A DNA stretch of 64,000 nucleotides from Apteryx mantelli (GCF_036417845.1 NC_089980.1:113175169-113239168), one strand, 5' to 3'; counted from the stretch's first letter, positions 21,007 through 34,777 are shown. Numbers and translations: made by a program. The notes: generated by a model not told the origin, from the letters alone.

Positions 21007-23940
21007 ATGGGGGAAGGGGAGAGTTATAGTGCCAGGGTAGTTGGCAAAAGACTGCTCAAGTCAGGATGCCTCCAGCAGGTGAATGCAGCCAGGGAAGTGC
21101 GCATGGGATGTGGCTATGGAGGACCCTCTTTTACCCCTCCTGGGAAACCTGCATGCTCGATCACCTCCCTGAAATGCCTGTACACCAATGCACGCAGCTT
21201 GGGGAACAAACAGGAAGAACTAGAGATGTGTGTGCGGTCGCAGGGCCATGATCTCATTGCCATTACAGAGACATGGTGGGATAGCTCGCATGACTGGAGT
21301 GCTGTCATGGATGGCTACGTGCTTTTTAGGAAAGACAGGCCAGGAAAGCGAGGTGGTGGAGTTGCTCTTTATGTGAGAGAGCAACTGGAATGTATTGAGC
21401 TGTGCCTAGGGGTGGATGAAGAGCGAGTCGAGAGCTTATGGGTAAGGATCAAAGGGCAGGCTAACAGAGGTGACACTGTTGTGGGTGTTTACTACAGGCC
21501 ACCTGATCAGGATGAGGAAGTCGATGAGGCCTTCTACAGACAGCTGGAAGTAGCCTCACAATCCCAGGCCCTGGTTCTCATGGGGGACTTCAACCACCCC
21601 GATATCTGCTGGAGAGACAACACAGCTAGGCACAAACAGTCCTGGAGATTCCTGCAGAGCATTGGTGACAACTTCTTGACACAGGTGGTGGAGGAGCCAA
21701 CAAGGAGAGGTGTGCTGCTGGACCTCGTACTAACAAACAAAGAAGGACTGGTGGAAGATGTGAAGGCTGGGGGCAGCCTTGGCTGCAGTGACCATGAGAT
21801 GGTGGAGTTCAGGATCCTGCGAGGAGGCAGCAGGGCACCAAGTAGGATCGCAACCCTGGACTTCAGGAGAGCAAACTTTGTCCTCTTCAGGGACCTACTT
21901 GGAGGAATCCCATGGGTGAGGGCCCTGGAAGGAAGGAGTGTTCAAGAGAGTTGGTTAATATTCAAACATCACTTCCTCCAGGCTCAAGAGCGGTGCATCC
22001 CTATGAGTAGGAAGTCAAGCAAAGGAGGTAGGAGACCTGCATGGATGAGCAAGGAGCTCCTGGCAAAACTCAACCAGAAGAAGGAAGTCTACAGAAAGTG
22101 GAAAGGGGGACAGGCCACTTGGGAGGAATATAGGAACGTTGTCAGAGTATGCAGGGATGCGACGAGGAAGGCTAAGGCCCGTTTGGAATTAAATCTGGCT
22201 AGAGATGTCAAGGACAACAAGAAGGGCTTCTTCAAATACATCAGCAGCAAGAGGAAGACTAGGGAAAATGTGGGCCCTTTGCTGAATGGAGTGGGTGCCC
22301 TGGTGACGAAGGATGCAGAGAAGGCAGAGTTACTGAATGCCTTCTTTGCTTCAGTCTTTACTGCTCAGGCCAGCCCTCAGGAACCCCAGATCCTGGAGGC
22401 AAGAGAGAAAGTCTGGAGAGAGGAAGACTTTCCCTTGGTGGAGGAGGAGTGGTTTAGAGATCATTTAAGCAAACTTGACACCCACAAATCCATGGGCCCT
22501 GATGGGATGCACCCACGAGTGCTGAGGGAGCTGGTGGACATTATTGCTAAGCCACTCTCCATCATCTTTGAAAGGTCATGGAGAACAGGAGAGGTGCCCG
22601 AGGACTGGAAGAAAGCCAATGTCACCCCAGTCTTCAAAAAGGGCAGGAAGGAGGACCCAGGGAACTACAGGCCAGTCAGCCTCACCTCCATCCCTGGAAA
22701 GGTGATGGAGCAGCTCATCCTGGAAGCCATCTCCAAGCATGTGGAGGAAAAGAAGGTGATCAGGAGTAGTCAGCATGGCTTCACCAAGGGGAAATCATGC
22801 CTAACCAATCTGATAGCCTTCTCTGATGGAATGACTGGCTGGGTAGATGAGGGGAGAGCAGTGGATGTTGTCTACCTAGACTTCAGCAAGGCTTTTGACA
22901 CTGTCTCCCATAGCATCCTCATAGACAAGCTCAGGAAGTGTGGGTTAGATGAGTGGACAGTGAGGTGGATTGAGAACTGGCTGAATGGCAGAGCTCAGAG
23001 AGTTGTGATCAGCGGTGCAGAGTCTAGTTGGAGGCCTGTAGCTAGCGGTGTCCCCCAGGGGTCAGTACTGGGTCCAGTCTTGTTCAACTTCTTCATCAAT
23101 GACCTGGATGAAGGCACAGAGTGCACACTCAGCAAGTTTGCTGATGATACAAAACTGGGAGGAGTGGCCGATACACCAGAGGGCTGTGCTGCCATTCAAA
23201 GAGACTTGGACAGGCTGGAGAGGTGGGCAGAGAGGAACCTCATGAAATTCAACAAAGGGAAGTGCAGGGTCCTGCACCTGGGGAGGAATAACCCCATGCA
23301 CCAGTACAGGTTGGGGGTTGACCTGCTGGAAAGCAGCTCTGCTGAGAAGGACCTGGGAGTGCTGGTGGACACCAAGTTAAGTATGAGGCAGCAATGTGCC
23401 CTTGTGGCCAAGAAGGCCAATGGTATCCTGGGGTGCATCTGGAAGAGTGTTGCCAGCAGGTCGAGGGAGGTGATTCTCCCCCTCTACTCAGCCCTGGTGA
23501 GGCCACATCTGGAGTACTGCGTCCAGTTCTGGGCTCCCCAGTACAAGAGTGATGTGGCACTACTGGAGCAAGTCCAGCGAAGGGCCACAAAGATGATTAG
23601 GGGACTGGAGCATCTCTCTTATGAGGAAAGGCTGAGAGAGCTGGGCCTGTTTAGCCTGGAGAAGAGAAGGCTGAGAGGAGATCTTATCAACATGTACAAG
23701 TATCTGAAGGGAGGGTGTCGAGAGGATGGGACCAGACTCTTTTCAGTGGTGCCCAGCAACAGGACGCGAGGCAATGGGCACAAACTGAAACACAGACACT
23801 TCCATCTTAACATGAGGAAAAACTTTTTCACTGTGAGGGTGACAGAGCACTGGAACAGGTTGCCCCGAGAGGTGGTGGAGTCTCCTTCTCTGGAGATATT
23901 CAAAAGCCGCCTGGATGCAATCCTGTGCAATGTGCTCTAG
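21007..23940 (+). CDS. CR1 ORF2: endonuclease-reverse transcriptase, intact
   Basis: 977 uninterrupted codons from ATG at 21007. The N-terminal apurinic-like endonuclease spans about residues 55-270: Thr-Asn-Ala-Arg-Ser-Leu at 60-65, Thr-Glu-Thr-Trp-Trp-Asp with the metal-binding Glu at 88, Gly-Asp-Phe-Asn-His at 193-197, and Ser-Asp-His at 261-263. A linker follows. The reverse transcriptase covers about 495-790: Gly-Pro-Asp-Gly near 497-500, Asp-Phe-Ser-Lys-Ala-Phe-Asp at 625-631, Pro-Gln-Gly-Ser at 683-686, and the catalytic Phe-Ala-Asp-Asp at 711-714. The C-terminal region has the CR1-typical Tyr-Cys-Val-Gln-Phe-Trp and Glu-His-Trp-Asn-Arg-Leu-Pro motifs. Length and domain order match full CR1 ORF2. 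Every catalytic residue I can place is present, so the enzyme may be functional; its expression is unknown. Confidence 0.97.
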   Translation: MGEGESYSARVVGKRLLKSGCLQQVNAAREVRMGCGYGGPSFTPPGKPACSITSLKCLYTNARSLGNKQEELEMCVRSQGHDLIAITETWWDSSHDWSAVMDGYVLFRKDRPGKRGGGVALYVREQLECIELCLGVDEERVESLWVRIKGQANRGDTVVGVYYRPPDQDEEVDEAFYRQLEVASQSQALVLMGDFNHPDICWRDNTARHKQSWRFLQSIGDNFLTQVVEEPTRRGVLLDLVLTNKEGLVEDVKAGGSLGCSDHEMVEFRILRGGSRAPSRIATLDFRRANFVLFRDLLGGIPWVRALEGRSVQESWLIFKHHFLQAQERCIPMSRKSSKGGRRPAWMSKELLAKLNQKKEVYRKWKGGQATWEEYRNVVRVCRDATRKAKARLELNLARDVKDNKKGFFKYISSKRKTRENVGPLLNGVGALVTKDAEKAELLNAFFASVFTAQASPQEPQILEAREKVWREEDFPLVEEEWFRDHLSKLDTHKSMGPDGMHPRVLRELVDIIAKPLSIIFERSWRTGEVPEDWKKANVTPVFKKGRKEDPGNYRPVSLTSIPGKVMEQLILEAISKHVEEKKVIRSSQHGFTKGKSCLTNLIAFSDGMTGWVDEGRAVDVVYLDFSKAFDTVSHSILIDKLRKCGLDEWTVRWIENWLNGRAQRVVISGAESSWRPVASGVPQGSVLGPVLFNFFINDLDEGTECTLSKFADDTKLGGVADTPEGCAAIQRDLDRLERWAERNLMKFNKGKCRVLHLGRNNPMHQYRLGVDLLESSSAEKDLGVLVDTKLSMRQQCALVAKKANGILGCIWKSVASRSREVILPLYSALVRPHLEYCVQFWAPQYKSDVALLEQVQRRATKMIRGLEHLSYEERLRELGLFSLEKRRLRGDLINMYKYLKGGCREDGTRLFSVVPSNRTRGNGHKLKHRHFHLNMRKNFFTVRVTEHWNRLPREVVESPSLEIFKSRLDAILCNVL

Positions 23941-24003
23941 GTGACCCTGCTTGAGCAGGGGGGTTGGACTAGATGATCTCCAGAGGTCCCTTCCAACCTC
24001 AGT

Positions 24004-24029
24004 GATTCTGTGATTCTGTGATTCTGTGA
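24004..24029 (+). repeat. CR1 3' octamer tail, three units
   Basis: GATTCTGT repeated three times exactly (24004-24027), then GA. This is the CR1 3' microsatellite recognised by the element's own reverse transcriptase. It fixes the right end of the insertion. Confidence 0.93.
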
Positions 24030-27000
24030 CTGCTGTGGGTGCAAAGGGAGGACTGAAAACTTCAAATAATAGACAGTGTTTACTTGTCTGTTTTTACCTG
24101 CGATTAATCAGTCTTGGAAAAAATGAAGTCATTTTTATTTGTACACATAAAAGGAGAAGCCAGGTAAAGGGCAATTAAATAAATCAGCCCCAAAATATGA
24201 AAATGTGAGAAAAATGCTGCCAACAGTACTGCAACTTAACCTCCAGATTTCAAGTCCAACATCTATAAAGAAAGAAATATTCCATGGAAAAATACCATAT
24301 TCCTGCCATCTTTTTGACCACAGAGTTACACTCATTATGATAAAGCTTTAGTTATAGCACTGTGAATACAATGCTGCAGATAATGGCCTGCCAGTATTTT
24401 TCCACTATAAACCCTCAAGTGAAGTTTATAATTTTGTGAAATGCAATTATCCTTGGCGGGGATATGCAGCAGCAATCTCAGCCCAGAAATAGATTTTTTT
24501 TGTTTCATTTACAAAGTTGTTCAAATTTCATTGTTCAATAAGTGTTAGAGCCTTCCTGATTGCCTGCTTAGGCTCCAGGCATACCGCAAAGATGTGCAGA
24601 GATTTTTCTGTCATGGCTAATGTATCAGTGCTGGGCTATGTTCAGGGTTGTGGGGCTATCCCAGTGTCCACACTTACCGAACTGCCTAACTATGTTTGTA
24701 TCAATGCAGTCTGGGAAAATCAAGACAGCAGGGTTATAGCAAATTAGCACTGGCCAGCATATCCAGGCATGCACAGCAAAACACGCTTTAGGGAATACTA
24801 GAGTGTCTTATTACAGCTATGGAAGGAAGGAGCATTGGCCAAGCCAATTAAATGGGTACAATTAAAAAGATTTATGTCTTGCAGAAAAAAGGGAGTTCCA
24901 ACTTGATGTTACAAAAAAAAAGCATTTTAAAAAATTCTGCAACACGCAAAAACCATTTGTATTGTTATGATTTTTGTTTCTTTAGTAGGACTTAGCTAAG
25001 GTGGCTTTTCATCTCTGTCAGATCATCATAACTGAGTTCCAAATCTGGCCCAGTTTGTTCTTTTCATGGACTATGGTAAGGGAAATTATGGTGGAAACAA
25101 TAACTGCTGATCTCCCCACTGAAGTAAAATTGAAGATGTAAACTTAGTATTTCAGAAATCCTGGCACAAATTTAGGATTTATCTATACTTCTAAATTGTT
25201 TGAGTAAATTTGTCCTTAACATAAACTGGAAAAAACAGGACATTCAAAGTTAAGATTGAAATGCCATTCCAGTTCCTCCTGATGTGTTCAAGAATTACAG
25301 ATGATAACCATGTAACATTTGTGTATAAACTCATAAGAAACAGGACTGAAATAAGCATATGTGTAATGTCTGACTTTAAAATAGTTATTTTGAGACAAAT
25401 AAACATTGCATGCACTTAAGTGGTCGCACCTGTATCTGGAGCTCCAGGGGACAATGTTCACTAAACATGAATTTATTCAGTATCAACACTCTAGAAGAAA
25501 ACATAAAATCCTTGTGCTGCAGAGATCTCTGGTTGCTTCAGCAACATGTTAGATGTAGCAGGGAAAAAATGCTGAGTTCACATAGTGCAAAGCAAATCAG
25601 GATCGAAGCAGTTTACTGCTTTATTGACATGTACCTAACCGGCAGTCAGTGAACTGTGCATTCAAGATTAGTAGTGCAGCAGGCAAACCGTAATACTAGA
25701 TATGAAATGTTAATAAACAGCTATAAATTTCCAAACACCCTTTTATAACTAATCCCGAAGCAGTCTTAGTGCACACGCACAATTGTATGTCCCTCGCTCA
25801 TGGGCTGTATGGGTTACAAGAAACCTCTCATTTTCCTAAGATTTCAGGTTTCCCTATACACACATACCTCCAGCGGGAGATATGGGTCCTCTAGCTTTAT
25901 GTGAACCCCTGTGGCTCCCCAAAACTCACCGGTTGAACCACCTGCCCTTGAGAAAGCCCCATGAGGTTGCACCTGTGCTGCCAGTGCCCAGTGGGGTGCC
26001 GGCTGCTCCCTGCGTCCTGTGGTGTAGGCAGGGGTTGGCAGCATCAACCCGGGTTTTGACTACTCCTGTTTCCACTCCAAGGATTCTCCCTCCTGTTACA
26101 AGTTTTCATGATTCTTTTATACTTTTCAGTCTGACTCCTTCTTTGTGTCAAATGAAGCCATGGCCAAGCAGCTGCCGGCAGCTGTGTGGGCTGACTCGGT
26201 TCAGACCAGAGAGAGTTGGGATGTTCTGGGTGCACCCGACATGGCTGAAGGTAATCATAAGTAAACAAAGCAAACCCATTTCCAGACTCTGTTCAGGCTC
26301 CAAAATCCAAAAATAAAATTAATGGCTGCTTTACTACATGCCTGTTGAACACCTATTATTATGATTCTCAGTAAAGGGATCATAAAAGTGACGGAAGCAG
26401 CAAATTGGATCATTGGAAAAACTCTGCAGAGAGGCCATCTGGGCCTGGTGCTTTACTGGCTGGTAAAGAATTTACACTTCACACTCCCACAGTTTACATT
26501 TTCTGAGGTGATAAAGAGATTTGGATGATTTTATTTTTTGGATGTTTTACATAAAATTAAGAGCTGTGACTGAAACTGGAACTGGAGTCAGGAAATCACC
26601 AGATGCTGTGCAATGTGGTAAAGAGCTAACAAATGCCACGTGTTACATGATTAATTTAGTATAAATGCCAATTATGGATTTGGTTTGTCAGCACTTGGCT
26701 CAGGTTTTGTGATTACTGGCCAATACTATAACTGACTTCATCTATAACAGAATCCTCAGCTCTTGGATATGATAGAGGGTTACACTGATAATGTAATGTA
26801 TTAATGTACACATTTCTGTTAGCCTCTAGAAAGGACACAGTTAAGTTCTCAGTTCTTAGTTTAACAGATGAATTGTCTTTTCTCTCAATACAGTATGATT
26901 TCCTGGTGGCAAAAGCAGTGAGGGGATAAAACCGTGTGACTGCTATTGTTTCAGTATGTCTTCAGGCTGCATTTTTGTATTGCAGATAGACATGCAAGGA

Positions 27001-30000
27001 AAACTGGGGGTCTGTCTATAAATACAGCTGCAAAGTATGGCACTGCTCTTGTCTCTGAGTCAATCTCTAATCATTGGTCATGGCATATCAGCACTAGGCC
27101 ATAGGGAAGAGCCATCTGTCAGAAGTAACTGAAAATGGAGGCACTGACCATCTGTAGGTGTTTAAGATCTTCTGATGCTTTTTATAAATCTAAGGATAAT
27201 CCAGTGTCCTCATTTATAGTCTACATTTTTCAAGAGCATACAGTATTCTTGGTCTTCTGTCTTCCACTTTTGTGTCCTATCCTTTTATCTCATGAATTGC
27301 TATTTTCCTCCATCCAGCCAGTATTGGCTGAAATGACCCCTGTACAGCTGTGTAAATTTGACATTTTTCAAGAGATGTGCTATGTAAATTACAACCCACC
27401 ATTACTGCTAGAGTTAAAATGAAAGTGGAAGATTTCCCTGAAGCTTTTGGGTGTTGAGTTAGTTAAAATGGAATTCAGATGCAGTTTCTCTCAATGCCAT
27501 ATTCCCTTGCTCTATCTTATGGTATAAATCATTTGGAAAATGCAAATGCGAGCTGTATTCCTGAGAAAAGATGTATAGATGTATAAAGGTACTGCACCCT
27601 CAAACCTTACACATGTGCATAGCTATAGTTTGTTTAGGGTAAATAATACTCTATGCTGTTTGTAGGATCGGACTCTTGATTCCATTAAGAAATTAAGAAA
27701 GATTTTTAATGGTTACTTTACATGTTGAACAGTTGAATTTTGCACGCACATCTTCACCTAAAAATTCAGTCTATGTGTCAGCATGAAGGAAACCATCTCT
27801 CAGCATAATTTATACACTTGCACACATGCACACACATATACAAACACACAGGGTAATTTTGGCTTCTTCCATTAAAAAAAAAAAAATTGTTTGAATATTT
27901 TTGTTAATTTTCTTTCTAATTCAGGCATTTGAGTTCTGTACATGTGCTGAACTCATATGGAGAGAAAGGAGAGAGAATTTTTAGTACAGAGAATTTTTAA
28001 TAAAAGTGCAGTCCCAGCAGCGTTTGAAGTACACTGCTTTGAAACACAAAGCCAGAACTTTATTATCCAAGCTATACAAATTTTCTGAACATATACAAGG
28101 TGTTATTATGATCAGTGAAAGAAGCCTGTGAAATTGATTGAAGTTGGTTGAAATGCCATTAGAATGAAAGGAAAAACACCTTTAAATTTCACTGGATGGT
28201 TGATTGAGATCAAAACAAAGTCCATTTTTCTGAGCAGGGTCTGTATGCAGGCAAACTCCAGGGAGATGAGACTAATGGCTCATTTGCTGCACTGGCCTGT
28301 GCTCTTTATAGGCAAACACTGCATTAGTGGTAATGAACAGGGAGATGAGTATGGGATGCAGTACAGGGCACAGAGAAGATTTATTCAGATAAATGCTACA
28401 TGTTTATGTCCCAGTGAGTCAAGACAGGGAATATGCGTGTTCTCCATCCTTTCCACATGGGATCCCTTCTCCTGAGCCCCCTTTCCTCTTAATATGAGAG
28501 TGCCTGGAGGAGAGTACCTGGGAAATAAAGTGGAGCCTGCCCATGGTATGCTCAGTCCAGACACCTTAGAATAATGATGTATTTGACTTTGAGGGCCCGC
28601 ACTGTGACCACCTGCCTGCTCCTTCTCAGAGCTGGAAGCTGGCTGTAGTGCTGGGAGCAAGGGATTTTTCACTTCCCTGTTTCTGCCATCCTCAAGAGCT
28701 GCCTCTAAATCAGGGATCCTTGAAGGGCAGTGGCTGGTTCCCCGGCTCTACAGCTGCAGAGACAGTCTGGTGATGTGGCCCACATCTGGGCCTTCCCAAA
28801 GTGCAGAAGTGGTTTGGAGCAGGGCAGACTGGAAATGAGCTACCATAAAATGTCTGCAAAAGATCTGCTCTTTCTTAGGGTGGAGGTGTTCTTCAAGAAG
28901 ACAACACCAGGCGCCTGAGTTTTAGACCAGCTGGTTTTGCTTTCAAACAGAAAAAAAAGATTTATCTAGATTTTAATGATTTATTTTTTCACAAAGGAGA
29001 CTTTTATGGTGGAAATGACTGTGTGGATCCAATGTTAGAATAATTAGGCTGACATAACCATCAAACTCATCACTACAGTATTTGAGCAATTCTTGGGTAC
29101 AATACTGTCTTACAGTAGCTACTGTTAAGTCTGTCACACTCCTACCGCAGTTCACTGGCTCCTAGGGAAAGAGTTTACACATTTTGTTTTTAGGGTTTGT
29201 TTGGAGGCTTTATGGAGGGAGGTTGGTTGAGAGCCTTCAATCACAGACTATACAAAATGCTTGGATTTCCAGCACTGGCATGGTGTTCCTTATCAGATTC
29301 ACACTTCTAATACTACAGCTATGTTTTTATCTCTAAGCCACCAATGTCTTTTGGGACGGTATGCATCTAACCTCAGCCCAGTCTGTCAAAAGCTCAGGTG
29401 ATCTGAATTTCTTTTTTATAGCTTTACATATAGCAACATTTAGCTGCTTCTGATGACAGTGGTTTTGTGAGGAAGAAAATAAGGCAGAAAAATTCTTGCT
29501 CTTCTTTCTGATTTTAGCATCTTTTTGAGAAAAAATCCAGTGCACCCCTATTTAAATGTAACTTAAGGTTCTTCTTTGTTCCTATTTTTAAGGCTTACTT
29601 TTCATGCATTTTATAGAAGATGGATGTTGTTAGCAGAGAACAGTGTGGTTGTTATCTATTATACCATGATATATTTACTGAGAAAATTTTAATAAATAAA
29701 CCACAGGCTTGAACCTCTGAACCCTTCTAAACCAGCCGATTCCCAGGGGGTTTCAGGAGTTTTTATGGACGGATACTGTGTTCTCATGAGAATTTTATTA
29801 GGGCTCATAGACTCAAGACTGACTAGCAAGAGAATTTATGAGGTTACATGGGAACTATCACATCTTTCATTCGAACACCTTATGAGTTTATAAAATGAAG
29901 CCTTCCTTAAACTGTGTTATTAAATAGAGAAGTTTTAATACAAATTTAATAAAATATCTAATGTTATCAGTGATTTCTCAGCAGTCAGCACAGCTGGTTA

Positions 30001-30449
30001 ATTTTACCATCTTTTCAATCTTTGCTTTATCCTGGGTTAGAGAGTTGGGTAAGGGGTGTTTGTTAAAAAGTGAAAAAAAAGCAATGGAGGTCATAAGTTA
30101 CTGAATGCATCAAAGAACCCATGTCAAGATGGCTAATAGGGAAGGACAATAGAGCCTGCTAGATATTTGCTTAGCCTCTCTGCTGTTTACTCTCTTGAAT
30201 ACTCTCTAAAATTCCTCTTGCTGTTCTGTTTAAATTTAGAGCAATGTTTGTAGTTTGAAGTTCTGTAGCTGCTCATTATCCCACTTGAAATTTAACTAAA
30301 AATGTTATTTTGCATCATGTAGTTCAGCTGGAAAGCTGCCCAAGCCAAGAATTGAGGTCTGTGGTAGTGAACTACAGAGGAAGTGGTCTAAGCAAGACTC
30401 CCTTCTGGGGATATTCCAACATTTCATTACATTGTGTGTACTAATGAGT

Positions 30450-30572
30450 AGAGCAAAGGACTGAGAGTCAGGAAGGGCAGAGTTTTAATCAAATGACTCA
30501 TGATACAGCCTTCAGCAAAATACGTGACCTTGTAATTCAGCCATCTCAGCTGTAACAGTGGATAAAAATAGG
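30450..30572 (+). repeat. MIR-like SINE remnant
   Basis: The order 'aaaggactgagagtcagga', 'agttttaatc', 'acgtgaccttg', 'catctcagctgtaacagtgg', 'ataaaaataggga' follows the MIR consensus ('ggactgggagtcagga ... tgtgaccttgggcaa ... cagtttcctcatctgtaaaatgggga'). Strongly diverged. Confidence 0.55.
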
Positions 30573-33500
30573 GACTAAATCCAGTGTTTAGCAAAGATAC
30601 AAACGTGTCTGTTTAGCTGCATTTGTGTTTTGTAGTGTTTTTCCTCAGTGCTGGAAGACACCATGGGAAGACAGAGGACCTCCTTTCAGCATCTCCAGAG
30701 AAGCTCAAATCAACGTTGCTATGTGTTCTTCCTTGAACAAGAGTTTTCAAAACTGTCAGTTAAATGATGGATGTCCAGGTTCAAGGCTTTGCTCTGCCTG
30801 ATTCACCCGTGAGTGTTAAGATTTGTTTCACTGCCAAGTTCATGGTGGTGATGAGGTCTCAGGGAAACCAGGCACAAGGAGGATGAAGACACACATTTTG
30901 AGTGGTGGGTGCAGATCCGATACCTTCCTGATGCAGTTTGCCCAGCCAGGTGGGTCTGGGAGGCTGACCAGAGCTTCACTCTGCTGTCTGAAGAATGCTG
31001 CTTAGCTGGTATGTGATGTGCATCAAATAAGCATGTGGTCCTGGAAATGCTGCTTTGGCCATAGTCCTGACCAGCTGTGGCTGTTTAAGATGTCTCAGGC
31101 CTTGTTATAAATCAAGGGTAGATTGCTGGTACTTAGCCAGTTCAGATCTAATTAGGAGCAGTCCACTTCTGCTGCTTCCTGGGACTCCAGCTAAGTGTGT
31201 TATTCCTTATATCTAGCTTAGATCATGGCCTCCAGACTCCACCTGGGGAGTTTCTGAATCACAGCAGTGTGTTTTCATGTGTGCCTGAGATTGTTTGAAT
31301 GAAAAGTGCATATAAAAATGTCTAGAAGAGAGTTCTCTATCCTCTTTCTAAAAGTTTTAGGGCATAAAAAGGGAACAGGACTGTCTCACTTTACTAAATT
31401 TGGGGTGATCCCTTTTATCTCAGTCCCACACTACATGTCTGCCTGACTATCCTTCAGAAATGGGAGGAAAAAAGTCCAGAAGGATTTGACTGCTCACACA
31501 ATCATCTTTCATGCCCTTGAAGCCTTATTTGTGATGGCAAAGCACAAAGGGCCAAAGTACCCTTGGTGTTACTCTACTGACTTAACAGAACTGCGTTTTT
31601 ATTACAATTGCTCAAGCATAGGGAAAAAATAATGCCTCTAATCTTTACTACCTCAAGACAGGAAAGAATGGGCAAGTTAGATATTGTGCCTTTGGTAAAG
31701 CAACTGGTTTATGCATTTTCAGACATTTATGCAAACCAGGTTTACCAAGCCTGTTGTGCTTCAGAGAGAAAGTATCCCTGAGCTAACATTTCACTGATCC
31801 TGTGAAGATTAAAATGGGAGGAAATAACATACAAACAGGACCACAAATCATTTATGTTATTGAAGAAAAGAAGCTTAGGCAACATGTTGGCTGAAAACCA
31901 AACTGGAAGGGCTCTTTGTTGAAGTTATAAGGGCAACCACATAGTCAAAAAAACATTTCTAGACTCATTTTTTCATCTTATGTACTTGTATGAATTTGTT
32001 TCTCTTTGTTTGATATTTCACATTCACCAGTTTCTTTTCTTACCCTGTTTTGGTTTGTGTGAGCATGACAATTTGGGATTGGATCATTATTTTCAAAGTT
32101 CTGCAGCAGTTAAGAAGAAAACATAGAAATAATTTCAGATTTCCATGACACTAGAAAGAAAAAGCTTTGAAGGTATAGGGAACTTATGAGCTTAACTCCT
32201 GGCACTCTTAATGGAAGTTGAGTGCTTTAGACCATCTCCAACATAATAAATAATTGGCACATGGGTGGTTTTCCATCTCATTAAAGATTTACATCATGGC
32301 CTACTTGGTTCTCCATGCAGTGCTTAGCCACTCCTGTTACATAATATTTTCATAACATAAATAATGACCAGTCAATATTAGTCTGGACATTTCCCTCATC
32401 AAAACATGTTCCTCCTGTAAAATAAATATGAATTTAATCAGTGATTCTCAGTACAGGGTGAGGCCTCTGATAGATTAATGAAAATGTTCTGATTTTCTTG
32501 CATTCCTTAGCAAGAACTTTGTTTGTCTCTTTTTATCAAGCCATAGCATAACATGAACAAAGAAAGAGGCTCATTTTGTATCTCTGAATGACCATCAGGT
32601 TCTCATTGGGACACACTGCAAACAATGCTGTAAACTGTTAGGAATGAGAGAACAATAGCTTTTAAGGGGATTTTTGCTGCCTCTGGCAAATAAAAAATTG
32701 TTCCCCTCATAACAAATAGTCATACAGCTGGTTATCTGTATCCTCTTCCTGCCAGTGAGTCCCCTACCAAAGTGGTGGATAACTGAGCATGAATCTGTAC
32801 CAGAACTGCCCAGCTTTGCAAACTGAACAATTATTTCAGGCTCTAGTGAAAGTGCAATTCCACAAATGCGCTGGACTGTGAGGTGGGCCTGCTGACACTT
32901 CTCTTAACCTTTGCAGGCTGTCGTCCTCCCCTGCTGCCTATTTGCCAGCTTCTTAGGCTGCTTCAACCAGTAGTAAGAAACACAAAGCTTACTACAAATT
33001 GTTTAATATTTTATAGGTGGTTTTAAATATAGGAAATGAGATTTTTTTGCTGAGACCTGTCCAGGAATTTTGATTGCAACTTGTGCTTCCAAGTGTGCTT
33101 ATCTGTGTTAGATATTTTCTGGTAAGAATTAATTTGACCAGCACCTTTGCCCTATTTGACAATGATGAATCTCTGTCCTAATCTAAGATTCTGGTGCCCT
33201 GCTCACCCACTCTGTTTTCCTGCTAGTGAGAAAAGCACTGGTTTCTTTCTACCAATATACAAAGAAGAAGAAAGCTGAAGACTTTCAGAGAAGGAAGAGC
33301 TGAGTATCCTTTCAATGTGGAAAGCATTGAATGAAAAAAGAAAAACTGAGGCAATTCTAAAAGAATGCTTTCTAATGATGTGTTTTTCAACTGGAGCTGG
33401 TGTTAAAAGAATGGGAGGAGGAACCTCCTTTTGATGAGCTAATTGATGTCATGGATTAGCACAGAAGTATTTAGGAAACACCAGTCAGCCATTTGCCTTC

Positions 33501-34419
33501 ACAGCCAAATAAGGAAAACCCAGGGGAATTTTTCCCTTCGTTGTGGAAAAGTGCAGGAGTGCAACTTAAACATGCTTTTTCCATCTTCATTTTAATTGTA
33601 TATTATAGGTTAAACTTATTTTCATAGTCTGCAAAACAGTAGAGATATTTGAACCCTAGGTCATGAAAGAAACACACATGGATATTTGCAGAACATATCC
33701 TCTTTGTATGCTGCCTCAAAGTATCATTTACATTTTTTAATTTCCCATCCTTAGGACAATTACTTTGTAGAAAGTCAGCTTCATCATAATATCTTCAAAG
33801 ATTGTAAAATGTCCATTAGATAGATTTAAAAATATAGTGTGAGAAAACCTGTTTCTATTGGCACTGCCATGTTATTCATCTATCTTTTCAGACATGTTTT
33901 TGTTGGCATTTTCATCTATGTTTGGCCTCATTTTAATGAACTTTTAACCGCTAAATAATGGTTATCTGGGACACAAGAATCAAAAGTAGTTAAAGTTCCT
34001 CAGAGCTAAGAAGAATAGACAGAAGTACTGCTCAGCATTTTAAACAGTAAGCTATGGAACAATGAACTATAATTATCCCCTGTTAAAAACAGCAAAATAA
34101 GAAATATGTCAGTTTAGATTTGAAGTTGGCAGCAATTCAAAATGTTGAGAGACTGACAAACTGGAAATTCACTGCCTTATTTTTCCCTTCACGCCTCTTC
34201 CATGAGAGGTTTTTAGGTTGGGTGCAAGTGCTCAAAAGTTTATTTGCTCTAGAAGCTCCTTCTTCCATCCCTTCATCATTAATAGTGGTAGCATGATGCC
34301 AACAAGAGAGGCTCAAAGAGATGTCAATTGTCATTATTCTAGGCACCAGCCAAAAAGATCTTACAGCCTAATTTAGTAATTACAGATAGTTCAAATAAAT
34401 AGATGTGAGGAACAAGGAA

Positions 34420-34500
34420 GCATTAGCATTCTCATTTTACAGATGGGAAATTAAAATACAAAAATGGCAAGTGTACAGCTTATCCCGCTGACTTGAGTCA
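34420..34500 (-). repeat. MIR-like SINE remnant, reverse orientation
   Basis: 'cattctcattttacagatgggaaatt' (about 34426-34451), then 'ggcaagtgtacagct', matches the reverse complement of the MIR 3' half ('ccattttacagatggggaaactgaggc ... acttgcccaaggtcacacagc'). Confidence 0.5.
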
Positions 34501-34777
34501 CTTACTTAAAAGTTAAATGTTTAATACTGAACAAGTTGCTTAGGCTCCTTCCTTAGTGAAGACAGATCCTCAGTGGGTAGTGATTTATCCCACCTGTGTT
34601 AAAAATCTATCTTAGAGTGGCTGAAATGGGTTATTCCTAGTGCAAGGCAATCTTTCTCTCTTTCCACCAACTACTATAAAGGGAGCCGAAGGTGAAAATA
34701 GATGGTGAGACAATTCCCATCCAAGGTGACTGGCTGAAAGTGACTCAGAGCCTTGTGCATTTCAAACTCCAGGATGG

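Larger units (their letters stand above)
19486..24029 (+). mobile_element. Full-length CR1 LINE retrotransposon
   Basis: A non-LTR retrotransposon of about 4.5 kb, the size expected of full-length CR1. In order: a 5'UTR of about 430 bp with promoter-like motifs, ORF1 split over two frames (19920-20504 and about 20490-21001), ORF2 (21007-23940) encoding endonuclease and reverse transcriptase, a short 3'UTR (23941-24003), and a tail of three GATTCTGT units. The short octamer tail instead of poly(A) is diagnostic of CR1. The element encodes the machinery for target-primed reverse transcription. ORF2 has no stop or frameshift over 2.9 kb, which marks it as far younger than the other CR1 pieces here. 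No clear target-site duplication was seen, as is usual for CR1. The 5' limit is inferred from the first copy of a repeated 5'UTR segment and from length, and could be off by about 100 bp. Confidence 0.93.
24030..34777. other. Intergenic stretch right of the CR1 element
   Basis: 10.7 kb of mostly AT-rich, unique-looking DNA. Two MIR-like SINE remnants are called separately (30450-30572 and 34420-34500). Small features are a CA-rich patch near 27818-27852 and an A-run at about 27874-27887. The region 25850-26320 is more GC-rich and carries a minus-strand TATAAAAG. Open frames of 60-144 codons (such as 25882-26316 and 27135-27422) show no recognisable domain. No host exon identified. Confidence 0.5.

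Noticed and set aside
21066-23930. Many shorter frames overlapping CR1 ORF2 on both strands
   Set aside because: Shadows of the 977-codon ORF2, with no independent features.
30823-31005. Small + strand frame with Gly-Gly-Cys and a Cys-Cys pair, considered as a beta-defensin exon because AGPAT5 adjoins defensins in mammals
   Set aside because: Only four cysteines with wrong spacing (the defensin pattern needs six in C-C-C-C-CC order). No paired signal-peptide exon was found nearby.
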